Positions 29,020 through 38,397 of a DNA stretch of 64,000 nt are shown in pieces (position 1 is the first letter of the stretch; each line of letters opens with the position of its first letter). Position numbers and translations under genes: made by a program. The notes under the pieces are model-generated. The model ran no database searches, was not told the DNA's origin, and saw only the letters and a list, made by a program, of their open reading frames with translations. Source of the DNA: Rothia sp. HMSC078H08 (lineage in GTDB: Bacteria > Actinomycetota > Actinomycetes > Actinomycetales > Micrococcaceae). The stretch spans positions 12,835-76,834 of the forward strand of contig NZ_KV795256.1 in the NCBI RefSeq assembly GCF_001808955.1, given 5' to 3'.

Positions 29020-32000
29020 CTAGTGGCCCGCCTCCTGCCAGGACTTGCCCCAGCCGACCTGCACATCCAGAGGAACACGCAGGGAGGCGGCACCGCTCAT
29101 CTCCTCGACGAGCACGCGTTCGGCGGCTTCACGCTCACCGGTGGCGACTTCGAGGATGATTTCGTCGTGCACCTGCAACAGCATGCGGGTCTTCAGGCCC
29201 TCTTCGCGCAGACGGCGGTGAATGTTGATCATGGCGATCTTGATGATGTCCGCGGCGGTGCCCTGAATCGGGGCGTTGAGGGCGGCACGTTCGGCGGCTT
29301 CTCGGCGTACACGGTTGGGCGAGTCCAGGTCGGGCAGCACGCGGCGGCGACCGAAAATGGTTTCGGTGTAGCCGTCCTGGTGTGCCTGCTTGAGCACGCC
29401 GCGCAGGAAGCGTCCCACGCGTCCGAAGCGCTTGAAGTAGTTGGTGCGCAGTTCGCCCGCTTCGTCGGAGCTGATGTTCAGCTGCTTGGCGAGGCCGAAG
29501 CGGGACAGACCGTATGCCAGACCGTAGGACATGGCCTTGACCTTGGAGCGCTGCTCGGGGGTGACGTCCTCGGGGGCGACACCGAAGACCTCGGAGCCGA
29601 CGTAACGGTGCAGGTCCTCCCCCGCTTCGTAGGCTGCGATAAGCTTCTCGTCGGCGGCGAGGTGCACCATGATGCGCATTTCGATCTGCGAGTAGTCGGC
29701 GGTGAGCAGACCCTCGTACTCCACGCCGTCGATGGGCTCGGGAGCCACGATGAAGGCACCGCGGATGCGGCGGCCCTCCTCGGTGCGAATCGGGATGTTC
29801 TGCAGGTTCGGCGCGGTCGAGGAGAGTCGACCGGTGGATGCGGCGCCCTGCTGGAAGGTGGTGTGCACGCGTCCGTCCTCGGTGGCGGCCTTCTGCAGGC
29901 CCTCGACGGTCTGGGCGAGCTTGATGTTGTCGCGGTAGGCGATGAGCGCACCAAGGAAGGCTGCGCCGTCGGATTCAGGCGAGATCTTGGAGAGCAGCTC
30001 GGTGACGGATTCGGCGTCGGTGGAGTAGCCGGACTTAATCTTGCGGGTGTGCGGCAGGCCGAGGGTCTCGAAGAGCACGGTCTGCAGCTGTTTGACGGAG
30101 GCGAGGTTGAGGGGTTCTTCGCCGTCCTCGGTGGCGACCTCCCCGCCGATGATGGCTCGGGCGGATTCCTGCGCCTGGTTGGCGCGTGCGGAGAAGGTGT
30201 CGTGCAGTTCGGCAAGGAGCGCGTCGGAGACGGCGATGCCTGCCTGCTCCATGTCTGCGAGGACGTAGAGTAGCGGCAGTTCGATTTCTTCGTAGACCTT
30301 CAGCTGGCCGTGCTCTTCCATTTCGTAGTGCAGCAGACGTGCGAGTTCGTGAATGATGCGGCTGATTTGCGTGAAGTAGCGCAGGTTTTCCACGGGTTCG
30401 GCTTCGCCGGGCAGGCTGAAGAGGGAGGGTTCTGTCTCTTCTTCTTCGGGCTGGAAGACGAGCTGCGCGTAGGGGTCCTTGGGGATCCAGAGGTAGCGTT
30501 CGGCGAGGTCTTCCATGCGTTCAGAGAAGAGCTTGCGGGTTGCGGTGGGGATGAAGCCGCACATATAGGAGGACAGTGCGGGGTCTTCGACGGCGCCGGC
30601 GAGTTCGTAGCCGTAGGCGCGCAGGAGTTTGCGCTGAACCTTGAGGTCCATGACGATTTTGCGGGCGGCTTCGTCGGAGAGCCAGGCGGCGAGGGCGGCG
30701 TCGAGTTCCGGGTCGATGCTGCGGGTGTCGATCCAGAGGCTGGTGTTCTTGCTGGTGAGGAGCACGCCGAGCAGTTCGGGGTTTTCTTCGGCGGCGCGGA
30801 TCTTGGTTTTGGTGACCTTGACGGCGGGGGCATCGCCGATGGCGGGGCGCGCTACGGGCAGGTTGGTGACCGGGTAGAGGGTCACGGCGCCTTCGAGGCG
30901 TTCGGGTACAGCGATGGGCGCGCCCTGTTCGTCGGTGCCGTAGTTTTCTTCGGCTGCGGCGGAACAGAAGGCGCGGAATGCTGCTGCGTCTGCGTTTTTG
31001 GTGGGTGCGCTGGTATTGATGGGTGCGTAGACGGGGCCGGTGGGTGCCTTCTTGGGGGCGCCCTCCTCCCCTGCTTCTGCGGCGGAGCTAGTAGCGCCTG
31101 CGGATCCGGCGGCGCGCACGATGGGGCCGAGGGTGTCGGCGGCGCGCTTGCGGATGGTGCGGAACTCTACTTCGTCGAAGAAGGTGTTGAGTGCATCCAG
31201 GTCGGGGGTGAATGCGGTGTCTTCGAGGGTGACGTTCAGGTCGAGGTCGTTGACGAGCTGGTTGAGGCGACGGTTGCGCACCACGTTATCCACGTTCTCG
31301 CGCAGCGCCTCGCCCTTCTTGCCGCCAATCTTGTCGCGGTTGTCGAGCACACCCTGCAGGGAGCCGTATTCGCCGAGCCATTTGGCGGCGAAGCCGGGGC
31401 CTACGCCGGGTACGCCGGGCAGGTTGTCCGCCTGTTCGCCGGTGAGGGCGGCGAGGTCGGGGTACATGTGCGGGGGTACTTTGGTTTTCTTTTCGACGGC
31501 GGCGGGGTCCATGCGCTGAATACCCTTGGAGGGGCCAGTGGTGACCGGGTAGAGCAGGGTGACGTCGTCGGTGACGAGCTGGAAGATGTCGCGGTCGCCG
31601 GAGAGGATGAGAACCTTGTAGCCGGCTTCGGTGCCGCGGCGGGTGAGGGTTGCGACGATGTCGTCGGCTTCGTAGTTTTCGTAGGTGAGCGCAGGGATGT
31701 TGAGCGCGCCGAGCATCTTTTTGATGAGGTCGATTTGGCCGTTGAAGGCTTCGGGGATGGCGTTGCGGCCGCCCTTGTATTCGCCGTATTCGGCGGTGCG
31801 GAAGGTGCCGCCGGGCAGGTCGAAGGCTACGGCGATGTGGCTGGGCTGGTTGTCTTTGATGATGCTCAGCAGGGTGGAGAGGAAGGCGTGGACAGCTTCG
31901 GTGTGCTGGCCGTCGCTGCGCACGAAGATGTGCTGTCCGGTCTTTTCAGCCATGGTGTAGATGCCGAAGAAGGAGCGTAGGGCGAGGGAGTGTCCGTCAA

Positions 32001-32031
32001 TGAGCAGGAGGGTTTTGTTCTCTGTAGTCAC
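29020..32031 (-). CDS. polA: DNA polymerase I
   Basis: A 1003-residue family A polymerase. The 5' nuclease domain is at about 8-290 (LLIDGHSLALRSFF, YEADDIVATL, LSGDRDIFQLV, PGVPGVGPGFAAKW). A degenerate 3'-5' exonuclease-like domain is at about 345-570; it lacks a recognisable DxE, as in other actinobacterial PolA. The polymerase domain is at about 600-1003: DYSQIEMRIMVHLAAD (motif A), RSKVKAMSYGLAYGLS (motif B) and LQVHDEIILE (motif C). It is longer than the usual 880-930 owing to an Ala/Pro-rich linker near 305-350. The start is GTG, with an AGAGGA site unusually close to it. It serves Okazaki fragment processing and repair. Confidence 0.96.
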   Translation of the reverse strand: MTTENKTLLLIDGHSLALRSFFGIYTMAEKTGQHIFVRSDGQHTEAVHAFLSTLLSIIKDNQPSHIAVAFDLPGGTFRTAEYGEYKGGRNAIPEAFNGQIDLIKKMLGALNIPALTYENYEADDIVATLTRRGTEAGYKVLILSGDRDIFQLVTDDVTLLYPVTTGPSKGIQRMDPAAVEKKTKVPPHMYPDLAALTGEQADNLPGVPGVGPGFAAKWLGEYGSLQGVLDNRDKIGGKKGEALRENVDNVVRNRRLNQLVNDLDLNVTLEDTAFTPDLDALNTFFDEVEFRTIRKRAADTLGPIVRAAGSAGATSSAAEAGEEGAPKKAPTGPVYAPINTSAPTKNADAAAFRAFCSAAAEENYGTDEQGAPIAVPERLEGAVTLYPVTNLPVARPAIGDAPAVKVTKTKIRAAEENPELLGVLLTSKNTSLWIDTRSIDPELDAALAAWLSDEAARKIVMDLKVQRKLLRAYGYELAGAVEDPALSSYMCGFIPTATRKLFSERMEDLAERYLWIPKDPYAQLVFQPEEEETEPSLFSLPGEAEPVENLRYFTQISRIIHELARLLHYEMEEHGQLKVYEEIELPLLYVLADMEQAGIAVSDALLAELHDTFSARANQAQESARAIIGGEVATEDGEEPLNLASVKQLQTVLFETLGLPHTRKIKSGYSTDAESVTELLSKISPESDGAAFLGALIAYRDNIKLAQTVEGLQKAATEDGRVHTTFQQGAASTGRLSSTAPNLQNIPIRTEEGRRIRGAFIVAPEPIDGVEYEGLLTADYSQIEMRIMVHLAADEKLIAAYEAGEDLHRYVGSEVFGVAPEDVTPEQRSKVKAMSYGLAYGLSRFGLAKQLNISSDEAGELRTNYFKRFGRVGRFLRGVLKQAHQDGYTETIFGRRRVLPDLDSPNRVRREAAERAALNAPIQGTAADIIKIAMINIHRRLREEGLKTRMLLQVHDEIILEVATGEREAAERVLVEEMSGAASLRVPLDVQVGWGKSWQEAGH

Positions 32032-32459
32032 TCCTCTAGTGTATCGAGTCTGAGTTTTCTCGGTGGCTGGCTTCGTGACAGAGGGTTTCGTGATGGGTGG
32101 TTTTGTGGTGGCTGCTGGTCAGCCCTGTGGGGAGGCGCCTGTACCGTATTGGGTGCTGGCGCTGTGCCATATAGCGGAATAACGGGGTGTGTGGAAAGAG
32201 TTTTACCTCATATATAGGTGCCGGTGGGGTGCGTTTGGTAAGTTTTTCTCCCGAAAATTGTGCCCCAAGCCACTATGTGAGGTGGATAATAATACGGTTT
32301 CCAGATAATATATAACCTTATTATCGCCTCCAGCGTAGGAAACCCCCACACCCTGTGTATTCATAGGCAGAACTCTACCCAGAATTCACCGGCAGGATCC
32401 ACCGGACCGTGAGGGCACCTCCCGCGCTTAACACACAACGAACCCTCATTTAGGAAACT
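32032..32459. other. Divergent promoter region of polA and the DAACS symporter
   Basis: 428 bases, AT-rich in the second half. An 8-bp inverted repeat GATAATAA/TTATTATC (32285-32292, 32318-32325) flanks an AT-rich core with TAATATATAAC that could hold the -10 of the symporter promoter or a regulator site. No gene seen. Confidence 0.45.
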
Positions 32460-33737
32460 ATGAAGGCACTCAAAAAACTTCCCCTCCTCGCGTGGATTAT
32501 CATCGCGATCGCATCGGGTGTGCTCATCGGCTTGCTGACCCCCGGAATGATTAGCGGCATCAATGACGCAACCGGCGCAGCCATCCCCACCGACCTCATT
32601 GTGCAGCTCTTCGTCTCCTTCTCTACCGTATTCAGTGCCTTCCTGAGCTTCGCGATTCCGCTGATTATTATCGGCTTCATCGTGCCCGGCATTGGTTCCC
32701 TCGCGCAGGGTGCGGGCAAGATGCTCGGCATCACCGTGGGTCTGGCGTACATCTCCAGCATCCTTGCTGGCTTCCTGGCACTGACCTGCGCACTGCTGCT
32801 CTACCCCATCATCCTGAAGGGTCAGCAGCTCGCTTCCTTCGATAACCCCGAGAACGCACTGTCCAAGGGTTACATCTCCTTCGAGCTGACCCCGATTATG
32901 GGCGTGCTGAGCGCACTGATTCTCTCCTTCATCCTGGGCCTGGGTATTACCGCACTGAAGACCCGTGCGATGCTGAACCTCTTCGAGGACTTCCAGGTCA
33001 TCGTTGAGAAGATGCTCGGCTACGTGATTATCCCCCTGCTGCCGGTGCACATTGTGGGCGTGTTCGCAAACATGACCCTCGCCGGTCAGGTGGCGAAGAT
33101 CCTCTCCGTCTTCGGTCTTGTGTTCGTCATGGTGATTATTCTGCACTGGGTCACCCTGGCACTGCAGTACTCGGTGGCTGGCGCGATTTCTCGCCGCAAC
33201 CCCATCCAGATGCTCAAGACCATGCTCCCGGCATACTTCACCGCAATCGGTACCCAGTCTTCGGCTGCGACCATCCCGGTGACCGTGCGTTCGGCGAAGA
33301 AGGCTGGCATCTCCCCCCGCGTGGTGGACTTCGCGATTCCGCTGTGCGCGACCATTCACCTCTCCGGCTCCATGATTACCATTACCTCCTGCTCGGTGGC
33401 AGTGCTGTTCATGACCGGCCAGCACCCCGACTTCGGTAGCCTGATCCCCATGATTCTGGTGCTCGGCGTGATGATGGTTGCCGCTCCCGGCGTTCCCGGC
33501 GGTGGCGTGATGACCGCAATCGGTCTGCTGCAGTCCATGCTTGGTTTCGATGCCTCCATGATTGCCCTGATGATTGCCCTGTACCTGGCTCAGGACTCCT
33601 TCGGCACCGCAACCAACGTGACCGGTGACGCGACCATCGCAGCCCTGACCGAGCGTATCTCCAAGGCAATCGGAGCGAACCCCGATAAGGAAATCCGCGA
33701 CGAGGACATCGAAAAGGCAGAAGCTATTTCCGCCTAA
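32460..33737 (+). CDS. Dicarboxylate/amino acid:cation symporter (DAACS family)
   Basis: A 425-residue membrane carrier of the glutamate-transporter fold with eight spans and two re-entrant hairpins. HP1 has GTQSSAATIPVTV. The region HLSGSMITITSCSVAVLFM corresponds to span 7, and VAAPGVPGGGVMTAIGLL to HP2. DSFGTATNVTGDA in span 8 has the aspartate-asparagine substrate/cation site. Such carriers import glutamate, aspartate, serine/threonine or dicarboxylates with Na+ or H+. The exact substrate is not determined here. GGAAACT is a weak ribosome site before the ATG. A strong terminator follows. Confidence 0.93.
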   Translation: MKALKKLPLLAWIIIAIASGVLIGLLTPGMISGINDATGAAIPTDLIVQLFVSFSTVFSAFLSFAIPLIIIGFIVPGIGSLAQGAGKMLGITVGLAYISSILAGFLALTCALLLYPIILKGQQLASFDNPENALSKGYISFELTPIMGVLSALILSFILGLGITALKTRAMLNLFEDFQVIVEKMLGYVIIPLLPVHIVGVFANMTLAGQVAKILSVFGLVFVMVIILHWVTLALQYSVAGAISRRNPIQMLKTMLPAYFTAIGTQSSAATIPVTVRSAKKAGISPRVVDFAIPLCATIHLSGSMITITSCSVAVLFMTGQHPDFGSLIPMILVLGVMMVAAPGVPGGGVMTAIGLLQSMLGFDASMIALMIALYLAQDSFGTATNVTGDATIAALTERISKAIGANPDKEIRDEDIEKAEAISA

Positions 33738-33761
33738 TCCTCTCCGCTTCCATAGCGTTTT

Positions 33762-33795
33762 TCAGCCCCGCCTCCCCTGTAGGAGGCGGGGCTGA
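33762..33795 (+). terminator. Terminator of the symporter gene
   Basis: A perfect 14-bp stem (TCAGCCCCGCCTCC and complement; arms 33762-33775 and 33782-33795). Confidence 0.8.
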
Positions 33796-33869
33796 CCCGT
33801 ACCCGGAAGCTAGCCAAGAAACCGGTCATCGTGTCAAAGGAACTCTAACCGCGGAGTACACTGGAAGTC

Positions 33870-34376
33870 ATGACTGAAAACAACACACACCACGCACCCG
33901 TCCGCGCGGCAGCACCCACCACCCTCAGCGCAGAAGAAATCAAGGCGCAGCTGACCGAAAGCGGCATCCCCGAGCACCTACACCCCTACTTCCCCCGCGG
34001 TCTGGGCGAGCTCATCCCCGCCATGGGCATTAAGTTCCAGGAACTCACCGCAGAACGCACCGTCGCGACCATGCCCGTCGCCGGTAACACCCAGCCCATC
34101 GGCCTGCTGCACGGCGGCGCCAACGTGGTCCTCGCAGAGACCCTCGGATCGCTCTCCGCGGGTGTACACGGCGGCGAAAACCTCGTAGCAGTCGGAGTGG
34201 ACATCAACGCAACCCACGTGCGCCCGGCAGTCTCCGGTGTGGTTACCGCAACCTGCACCGCCGTCAAGCTCGGACGCACCCTGTGCATCCACTCCATCGA
34301 CATTGTGGATGAGCGCGGCCGCACCACCTGCACCGCGCGTATCACCAATATGCTGATTCCCCGCCCCACTGCATAA
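33870..34376 (+). CDS. PaaI/hotdog-fold thioesterase
   Basis: This 168-residue acyl-CoA thioesterase-like protein has the hotdog fold. The hallmark is GLLHGGANVVLAETLGS at about 90-106, where the HGG turn and the following acid act in catalysis. The rest follows the family: EHLHPYFPRGLGELIP, RPAVSGVVTATCTAV, DERGRTTCTARITNML. Actinobacterial members include 1,4-dihydroxy-2-naphthoyl-CoA hydrolase of menaquinone synthesis and phenylacetate-pathway enzymes; which one applies cannot be told. No men genes are nearby. Confidence 0.9.
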   Translation: MTENNTHHAPVRAAAPTTLSAEEIKAQLTESGIPEHLHPYFPRGLGELIPAMGIKFQELTAERTVATMPVAGNTQPIGLLHGGANVVLAETLGSLSAGVHGGENLVAVGVDINATHVRPAVSGVVTATCTAVKLGRTLCIHSIDIVDERGRTTCTARITNMLIPRPTA

Positions 34377-34503
34377 ACTCCCACTGCATAATCTCCCGCA
34401 GTATAAAGTCCTACAGCCTACGCAAGTAGCCTAAAATCGTAGAAGCACGGGGTACACGGCACCCGCCAACACCCCACCAGAAGGTACGACCAGAAGGAGC
34501 ACC

Positions 34504-34752
34504 ATGGCCCGCGAGCGCACCCCCTATTTCAAGCGTTACCCGAAGATTGTGCGCGCCAAGCGCATTGTCCTGCCCATCGCAATCGGCGTGATGCTGGTGT
34601 GCCTGGTGACCGCTATCAACAACCCCGGTAGCTTCTGGTGGCTGGGCGTGATGCTCGGTACCGGCGGCATGCTCTGGGCTGGCTCCCCCACGGACCGCCC
34701 CATCAGCGGCCCGAACAATGACGAAGACGATTTGAACCGCTACCTGCGTTAA
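34504..34752 (+). CDS. Small two-span membrane protein, function unknown
   Basis: 82 residues with a good AAGGAG four bases before the ATG. It has a basic N-terminus, spans at about 21-38 and 43-60, and an acidic, hydrophilic tail. It is followed by a terminator, so it is probably a real expressed gene. No family recognised. Confidence 0.75.
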   Translation: MARERTPYFKRYPKIVRAKRIVLPIAIGVMLVCLVTAINNPGSFWWLGVMLGTGGMLWAGSPTDRPISGPNNDEDDLNRYLR

Positions 34753-34843
34753 GTTCCGTGTAGCGCCGGGTTCCCGCCCGCGCTAAGCGCCCGGTTTACA
34801 ACGCACACCCGCGAGCCGTTATACACGCGAACCGTTAAACACG

Positions 34844-34888
34844 AACGCCCCGTCCCTCAGCTTCATCGTGAGGGGTGGGGCGTTTGTG
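34844..34888 (+). terminator. Terminator after small membrane protein gene
   Basis: A 16-bp stem with two internal G-T pairs (arms 34844-34859 and 34869-34884), followed by TGTGTG. Confidence 0.75.
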
Positions 34889-35009
34889 TGTCATGAATAA
34901 AGGTGCTGGTTCATCACTGCACCAGCCGTGTGTGCTCATCGACGATTCCTAGTCTTCGCCGTAGCGTGCATTCGTACCTGTACTGTCACGTACTTTGCAC
35001 GTCTTGTGC

Positions 35010-35621
35010 TTAGGAGAGCTGCTTGATGATGGTGTCAGAAACTTCGCGCATGGACAGGCGGCGGTCCATGGAGGTCTTCTGAATCCAGCGGAATGCTTCC
35101 GGCTCGGTCAGGTTCATCTTGGTGATGAGCAGCGACTTTGCGCGGTCAACGAGCTTGCGGGTCTCGAACTGGTCGCGGATGGTGCCCACTTCCTTCTCGA
35201 GAGCGCGAATCTGCTCATAGCGGCTAATTGCCACCTCAATGGCGGGAACCAGATCGTTCGGGGAGAACGGCTTGACGACGTACGCCATAGCGCCTGCCTC
35301 AACGGCACGGTCAACGAGTTCCTTCTGGCTGAATGCAGTCAGCAGAACGACGGGAGCAATCTGCTCCTTCGCGATTTCTTCGGCTGCGGTGATGCCGTCC
35401 ATAATCGGCATCTTCACATCCATGAGGACGAGGTCGGGGCGGTGCTTCTGCGCTAGCTCGACAGCGGTCTTGCCGTTATCGGTTTCTGCAACAACATCGA
35501 AACCCTGGTCCTTCAGAATTTCGACGATGTCGAGGCGAATCAATGCCTCATCTTCAGCCACGACGACGGTGCGAGCGGGACCCTGCTCCTCCGCCTGGTT
35601 TTGAGTGGTCAGCTCTGACAT
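35010..35621 (-). CDS. pdtaR: ANTAR-domain response regulator, PdtaR-like
   Basis: A 203-residue two-domain regulator. The receiver domain (about 18-130) has E23/D24, the phospho-acceptor D68 in LVLMDVKMP, LLTAFS and VVKPFSPNDL. A helix leads to an ANTAR RNA-binding domain (about 140-200) with ETRKLVDRAKSLL, TEPEAFRWIQ and MDRRLSMREV. The family acts by binding paired hairpins in nascent RNA to prevent termination. The sequence is close to mycobacterial PdtaR, whose kinase is PdtaS; no kinase gene is in the window. Its ATG has AGGAGA-type sequence upstream. It marks the left border of the accessory island. Confidence 0.93.
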   Translation of the reverse strand: MSELTTQNQAEEQGPARTVVVAEDEALIRLDIVEILKDQGFDVVAETDNGKTAVELAQKHRPDLVLMDVKMPIMDGITAAEEIAKEQIAPVVLLTAFSQKELVDRAVEAGAMAYVVKPFSPNDLVPAIEVAISRYEQIRALEKEVGTIRDQFETRKLVDRAKSLLITKMNLTEPEAFRWIQKTSMDRRLSMREVSDTIIKQLS

Positions 35622-36059
35622 TACTCTTCTCCTTTATCAAATTTGAATCACTTAAAGTCTACAGGAGGGAATAAATGTTCATCTACTTTCTCGCCTTGTC
35701 CCAGGTGTGTTATATGCGTCCTATGTGCATGTTGAAAAAGTTTTCTGACGCCATTTTGTGACCCTCCATCAGATTTTGCATATTAATGCACATTTTTGTT
35801 CTATACTGCTCATGACTGTGAAAACAAAACCGCACAACGTAGAGGTCACGCGGCGAAATTCACACCTAAAACATGGACCCGAAAATGACTCTGACATGCA
35901 CTAACACCCCCTCGGGTTAGACACAAAAGTAATAAACAAAATATTTATATCGAAACCCCATCACGCGCCGCAGAAGGCCGATACACTGAAATAGGTATTC
36001 TCCTCGACTTCTCCGGCACTCACATTTGACCACCCATACTCGATACCCGGAGGGGATTC
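35622..36059. other. AT-rich intergenic region at left border of accessory island
   Basis: 438 bases, noticeably more AT-rich than the surroundings. It contains a palindrome TGCATATTAATGCA at 35778-35791 and promoter-like TTCTATACTG just after it. No gene seen. This could be the integration border of the island. Confidence 0.45.
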
Positions 36060-36962
36060 ATGTCAATCACCCGTCAAGCACGCACCCTGTACTCAGACTT
36101 CGTCGAGTACAAGGAACTCGATCGCGCCCCGCTGACTTCCATTCACCCCGGAATTCTCATCGCCTTCGACTCCACCGCGCTTGCAAGCCTCTACAACTAC
36201 CCAACCCACATCAGCGACGAAATCCTCCGCGTCTACTCGCAGCTGCGCGGACACGCTTTCCTCCCCCACCAGGCACTCAAAGAATTCTGGGCAGCACTCG
36301 ACGGCGCCTCCCCCGTACCCGCCGCCGCAGACCGCGTCCGCTCAGCGCTCGCATCCTTCAAAGAAACCCTGCCCGAAGAACGCAACTCCCCCTGGAGCGC
36401 ACTGCGTTCAGTCACGCACCAGCTGGACCACTCCATCGCGCAGATCATGAAGATCCTTGAACCCACCACCGACACCGGATCCATCAACATGGCACGCCGC
36501 GAAGACGACACGATCCTGCCGCGACTGAACCGCATCTTCACCGGCCACGTGGGTGCGGCACCCAGCCCCGAACGCCACGAACAGCAGTGCCGCGAAGCCC
36601 TCGCACAGGGCCACCCGTTGCTCGCTAACGCCAGCTTTGACGCCGACTTCGCGCTCTGGAACCAGTGCGTTACCGAAGCAACCACCCGTGTGAAGGGCAC
36701 CGACTGCGTCTTCGTCACCGGCGGTGTGCGCGACACCTGGCTACGCAACGGTCAGCAGGTACGCGCCGCATCGGGCGGCGAACCCGTACGTCAGCTCGCG
36801 AACCGTCAGCTACTGCGTGAATACGCTAAGGCAACCGGAGGCGGCGTATTCCGCATCTACACGGTTGAGGAGATTCTGCGGCTCGCCTCCGAGCAGTACG
36901 GTGTGACCGTCAGCGACGCTACCTATAATGCGATTCGCGCGGAACAGCCCGTAGCTGTGTAA
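36060..36962 (+). CDS. PIN-like (PIN_8 type) domain protein, putative nuclease
   Basis: A 300-residue soluble protein with GGAGGGG a few bases before the ATG. The start reads ILIAFDSTALASLYNYP (D37), then LPHQALKEFW (68-77, E75). This is the opening layout of PIN_8-type domains, in which an early aspartate and an HQ...EF glutamate bind metal. Later, CVFVTGGVRDTWLRNG fits the third acidic site but has Gly-Gly where DD is typical. A mid-region of about 100 residues is helical. I infer an RNase or DNase, possibly weakened or changed in the active site. Context is defence: it sits at the left end of the hsd island and reads towards it. Confidence 0.65.
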   Translation: MSITRQARTLYSDFVEYKELDRAPLTSIHPGILIAFDSTALASLYNYPTHISDEILRVYSQLRGHAFLPHQALKEFWAALDGASPVPAAADRVRSALASFKETLPEERNSPWSALRSVTHQLDHSIAQIMKILEPTTDTGSINMARREDDTILPRLNRIFTGHVGAAPSPERHEQQCREALAQGHPLLANASFDADFALWNQCVTEATTRVKGTDCVFVTGGVRDTWLRNGQQVRAASGGEPVRQLANRQLLREYAKATGGGVFRIYTVEEILRLASEQYGVTVSDATYNAIRAEQPVAV

Positions 36963-37026
36963 ATCGCCGTGCACAGTCACCGTTGAGAATAATCCCACCA
37001 CACCACACCCACCACCATTAACCGCG

Positions 37027-37061
37027 AGAAGCCACATGTGTTTCGAACACATGTGGCTTCT
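37027..37061. repeat. Island hairpin repeat, copy 1 (short form)
   Basis: Palindrome AGAAGCCACATGTG ... CACATGTGGCTTCT with loop TTTCGAA. This is a short form of a 65-70 bp hairpin found six times between 37.0 and 51.3 kb and nowhere else in the window. It lies between converging genes. Confidence 0.9.
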
Positions 37062-37110
37062 TAGCGTCTGCGGGCAAGGTGTCTACAGAATCAAAGTAGG
37101 GCGCGAAAAC

Positions 37111-38157
37111 CTAGTTCTCACGGCTGGCGCGGTACAGCTCAGCGGCGCGCCCCTCCGAAGACTCGTCATCACCGAGCATCAGGTAGCACAAGTACAGGGT
37201 GAAAGCGGCGCGGCGGTCGGCGGCGAGCGTCTCCGTGTTATCACCCTCAGGGGTGCTGAAAGCAATAACGTCATGCGCCTGAGGCAGGGCGGCGATCAAG
37301 TGCGCGGCGGTTTCGTAGCCGTCCTGGTCACCAGGCAGGGTGACGTAGTGCGGCTCCGGGTTGTCGGTAGTGTTTGCACCCGCACGAGCGGCGGAAAAGT
37401 TAGCCTTGAGGACGTCCTCAACACGGCTCATCAGCTCAGCATCGGGCAGGGTGAGGTCATCCGCATCGAACGCAACGTGGATGCCGTTCAGAGTCTCGTA
37501 GGGGTGCTCACCCGCGTAGTATCCGGCGGCAAGAACGTAGCCGGTGAGTAGCTGCGCCTCGGCGGCGGTGAAGGTGCCGCGCGCCTCACGCAGGGCGGGC
37601 AGCAGAAGCTCGGCCAGGAGCGGGTGCAGGGACTCGGGGGCGTTCGCGATAGCCTCCTGCAGGGACTCTTCCGCCTCCGCGGTGGGCTCGGCGTTGAGCA
37701 GGGTCAGGAAAGCCTCATCGGTGCCCTCCCAGTAGCGGGCAATCAGCACAAGGGTTGCAACGAGTGCGAGAAGTTCACGGTAGTCGCCGGAACGGTCAGC
37801 GGCGAAAGTGTTAGCAACAACGCGGGCGAGCATGCGCGCGGCAATGTTCTCGAGGATGTACTCGTCGTAGGCGTTATCGCCGGGCCAGTTTGCGGGGTCG
37901 GGAAGGTAGGTTTCGTCCAGGTATCGCAGCACGGGTTCGAGGGGCGCGGGAGCATCCGCCGCGAGTTCGGGGCAGCACTGCTCAACCCAGCTGTTCACGG
38001 TAGCCTCGTCAGCGATACCGGTAGCCTCAGCGAGCTGGACGCGCGAGAGGCTGTACGGTGCAACGAGTGCGGCGAGGTCGTCGCCCGCGCCGTTGGAACG
38101 GTAGGTGGGCTGGTAGTTGGGGTCGGGAAGAGTTCCGGGGAGGTGGGTGGCTGCCAT
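37111..38157 (-). CDS. Unknown protein, paralogue of the N-terminal third of the 958-residue hsd-linked protein
   Basis: 348 residues from ATG 38157 with GAAGGAGCTACC before it; the longer frame from 38235 lacks a site. It begins with a helix-turn-helix-like segment (SLSRVQLAEATGIADEATVN), and a helical domain follows (about 80-235). It ends with DGYETAAHLIAALPQAHDVI and TLYLCYLMLGDDE. All of this aligns closely with residues 1-345 of the protein at 41896-44772, including CCPEL, RYLDET, ARMLARVV and GYYAGEHPYETLN. The family resemblance is to the N-terminal part and motif I strand of actinobacterial N6-methyltransferases, with the motif I glycine/acid pattern lost. It lies immediately 3' of hsdR on the same strand. 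No membrane span. Confidence 0.75.
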   Translation of the reverse strand: MAATHLPGTLPDPNYQPTYRSNGAGDDLAALVAPYSLSRVQLAEATGIADEATVNSWVEQCCPELAADAPAPLEPVLRYLDETYLPDPANWPGDNAYDEYILENIAARMLARVVANTFAADRSGDYRELLALVATLVLIARYWEGTDEAFLTLLNAEPTAEAEESLQEAIANAPESLHPLLAELLLPALREARGTFTAAEAQLLTGYVLAAGYYAGEHPYETLNGIHVAFDADDLTLPDAELMSRVEDVLKANFSAARAGANTTDNPEPHYVTLPGDQDGYETAAHLIAALPQAHDVIAFSTPEGDNTETLAADRRAAFTLYLCYLMLGDDESSEGRAAELYRASREN

Positions 38158-38321
38158 GGTAGCTCCTTCACTGAGGTTCGGGGTGAATTGGGTTGTATGG
38201 TGTGCGATGCTCGGGACCGCCTGAGGGGTCGGCACTTTTTCTCGCTACGCATCTTCTAGTTTCAGAATATCCCAGAGCCCCGCATCGTGTGCTGCCCGTC
38301 GTCATTACCCGCCCACTAACC

Positions 38322-38392
38322 GCGAAAAGCCACATGTGTTTCGAGAAGCCACGTCTTTGGTGGCTTTTCGAAACACATGTGGCTTCTCGGCG
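38322..38392. repeat. Island hairpin repeat, copy 2
   Basis: The left arm begins GCGAAAAGCCACATGTGTTT, continues CGAGAAGCCAC, loops at GTCTTTG and returns with GTGGCTTTTCGAAACACATG. It sits between hsdR and the 348-residue gene, just 6 bases past the hsdR stop, so it may end hsdR transcription. Confidence 0.93.
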
Positions 38393-38397
38393 ATTAA

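Noticed and set aside
30310..31980. A 556-codon plus-strand frame opposite polA
   Set aside because: Antisense shadow rich in Gly, Val and Phe; polA is certain.
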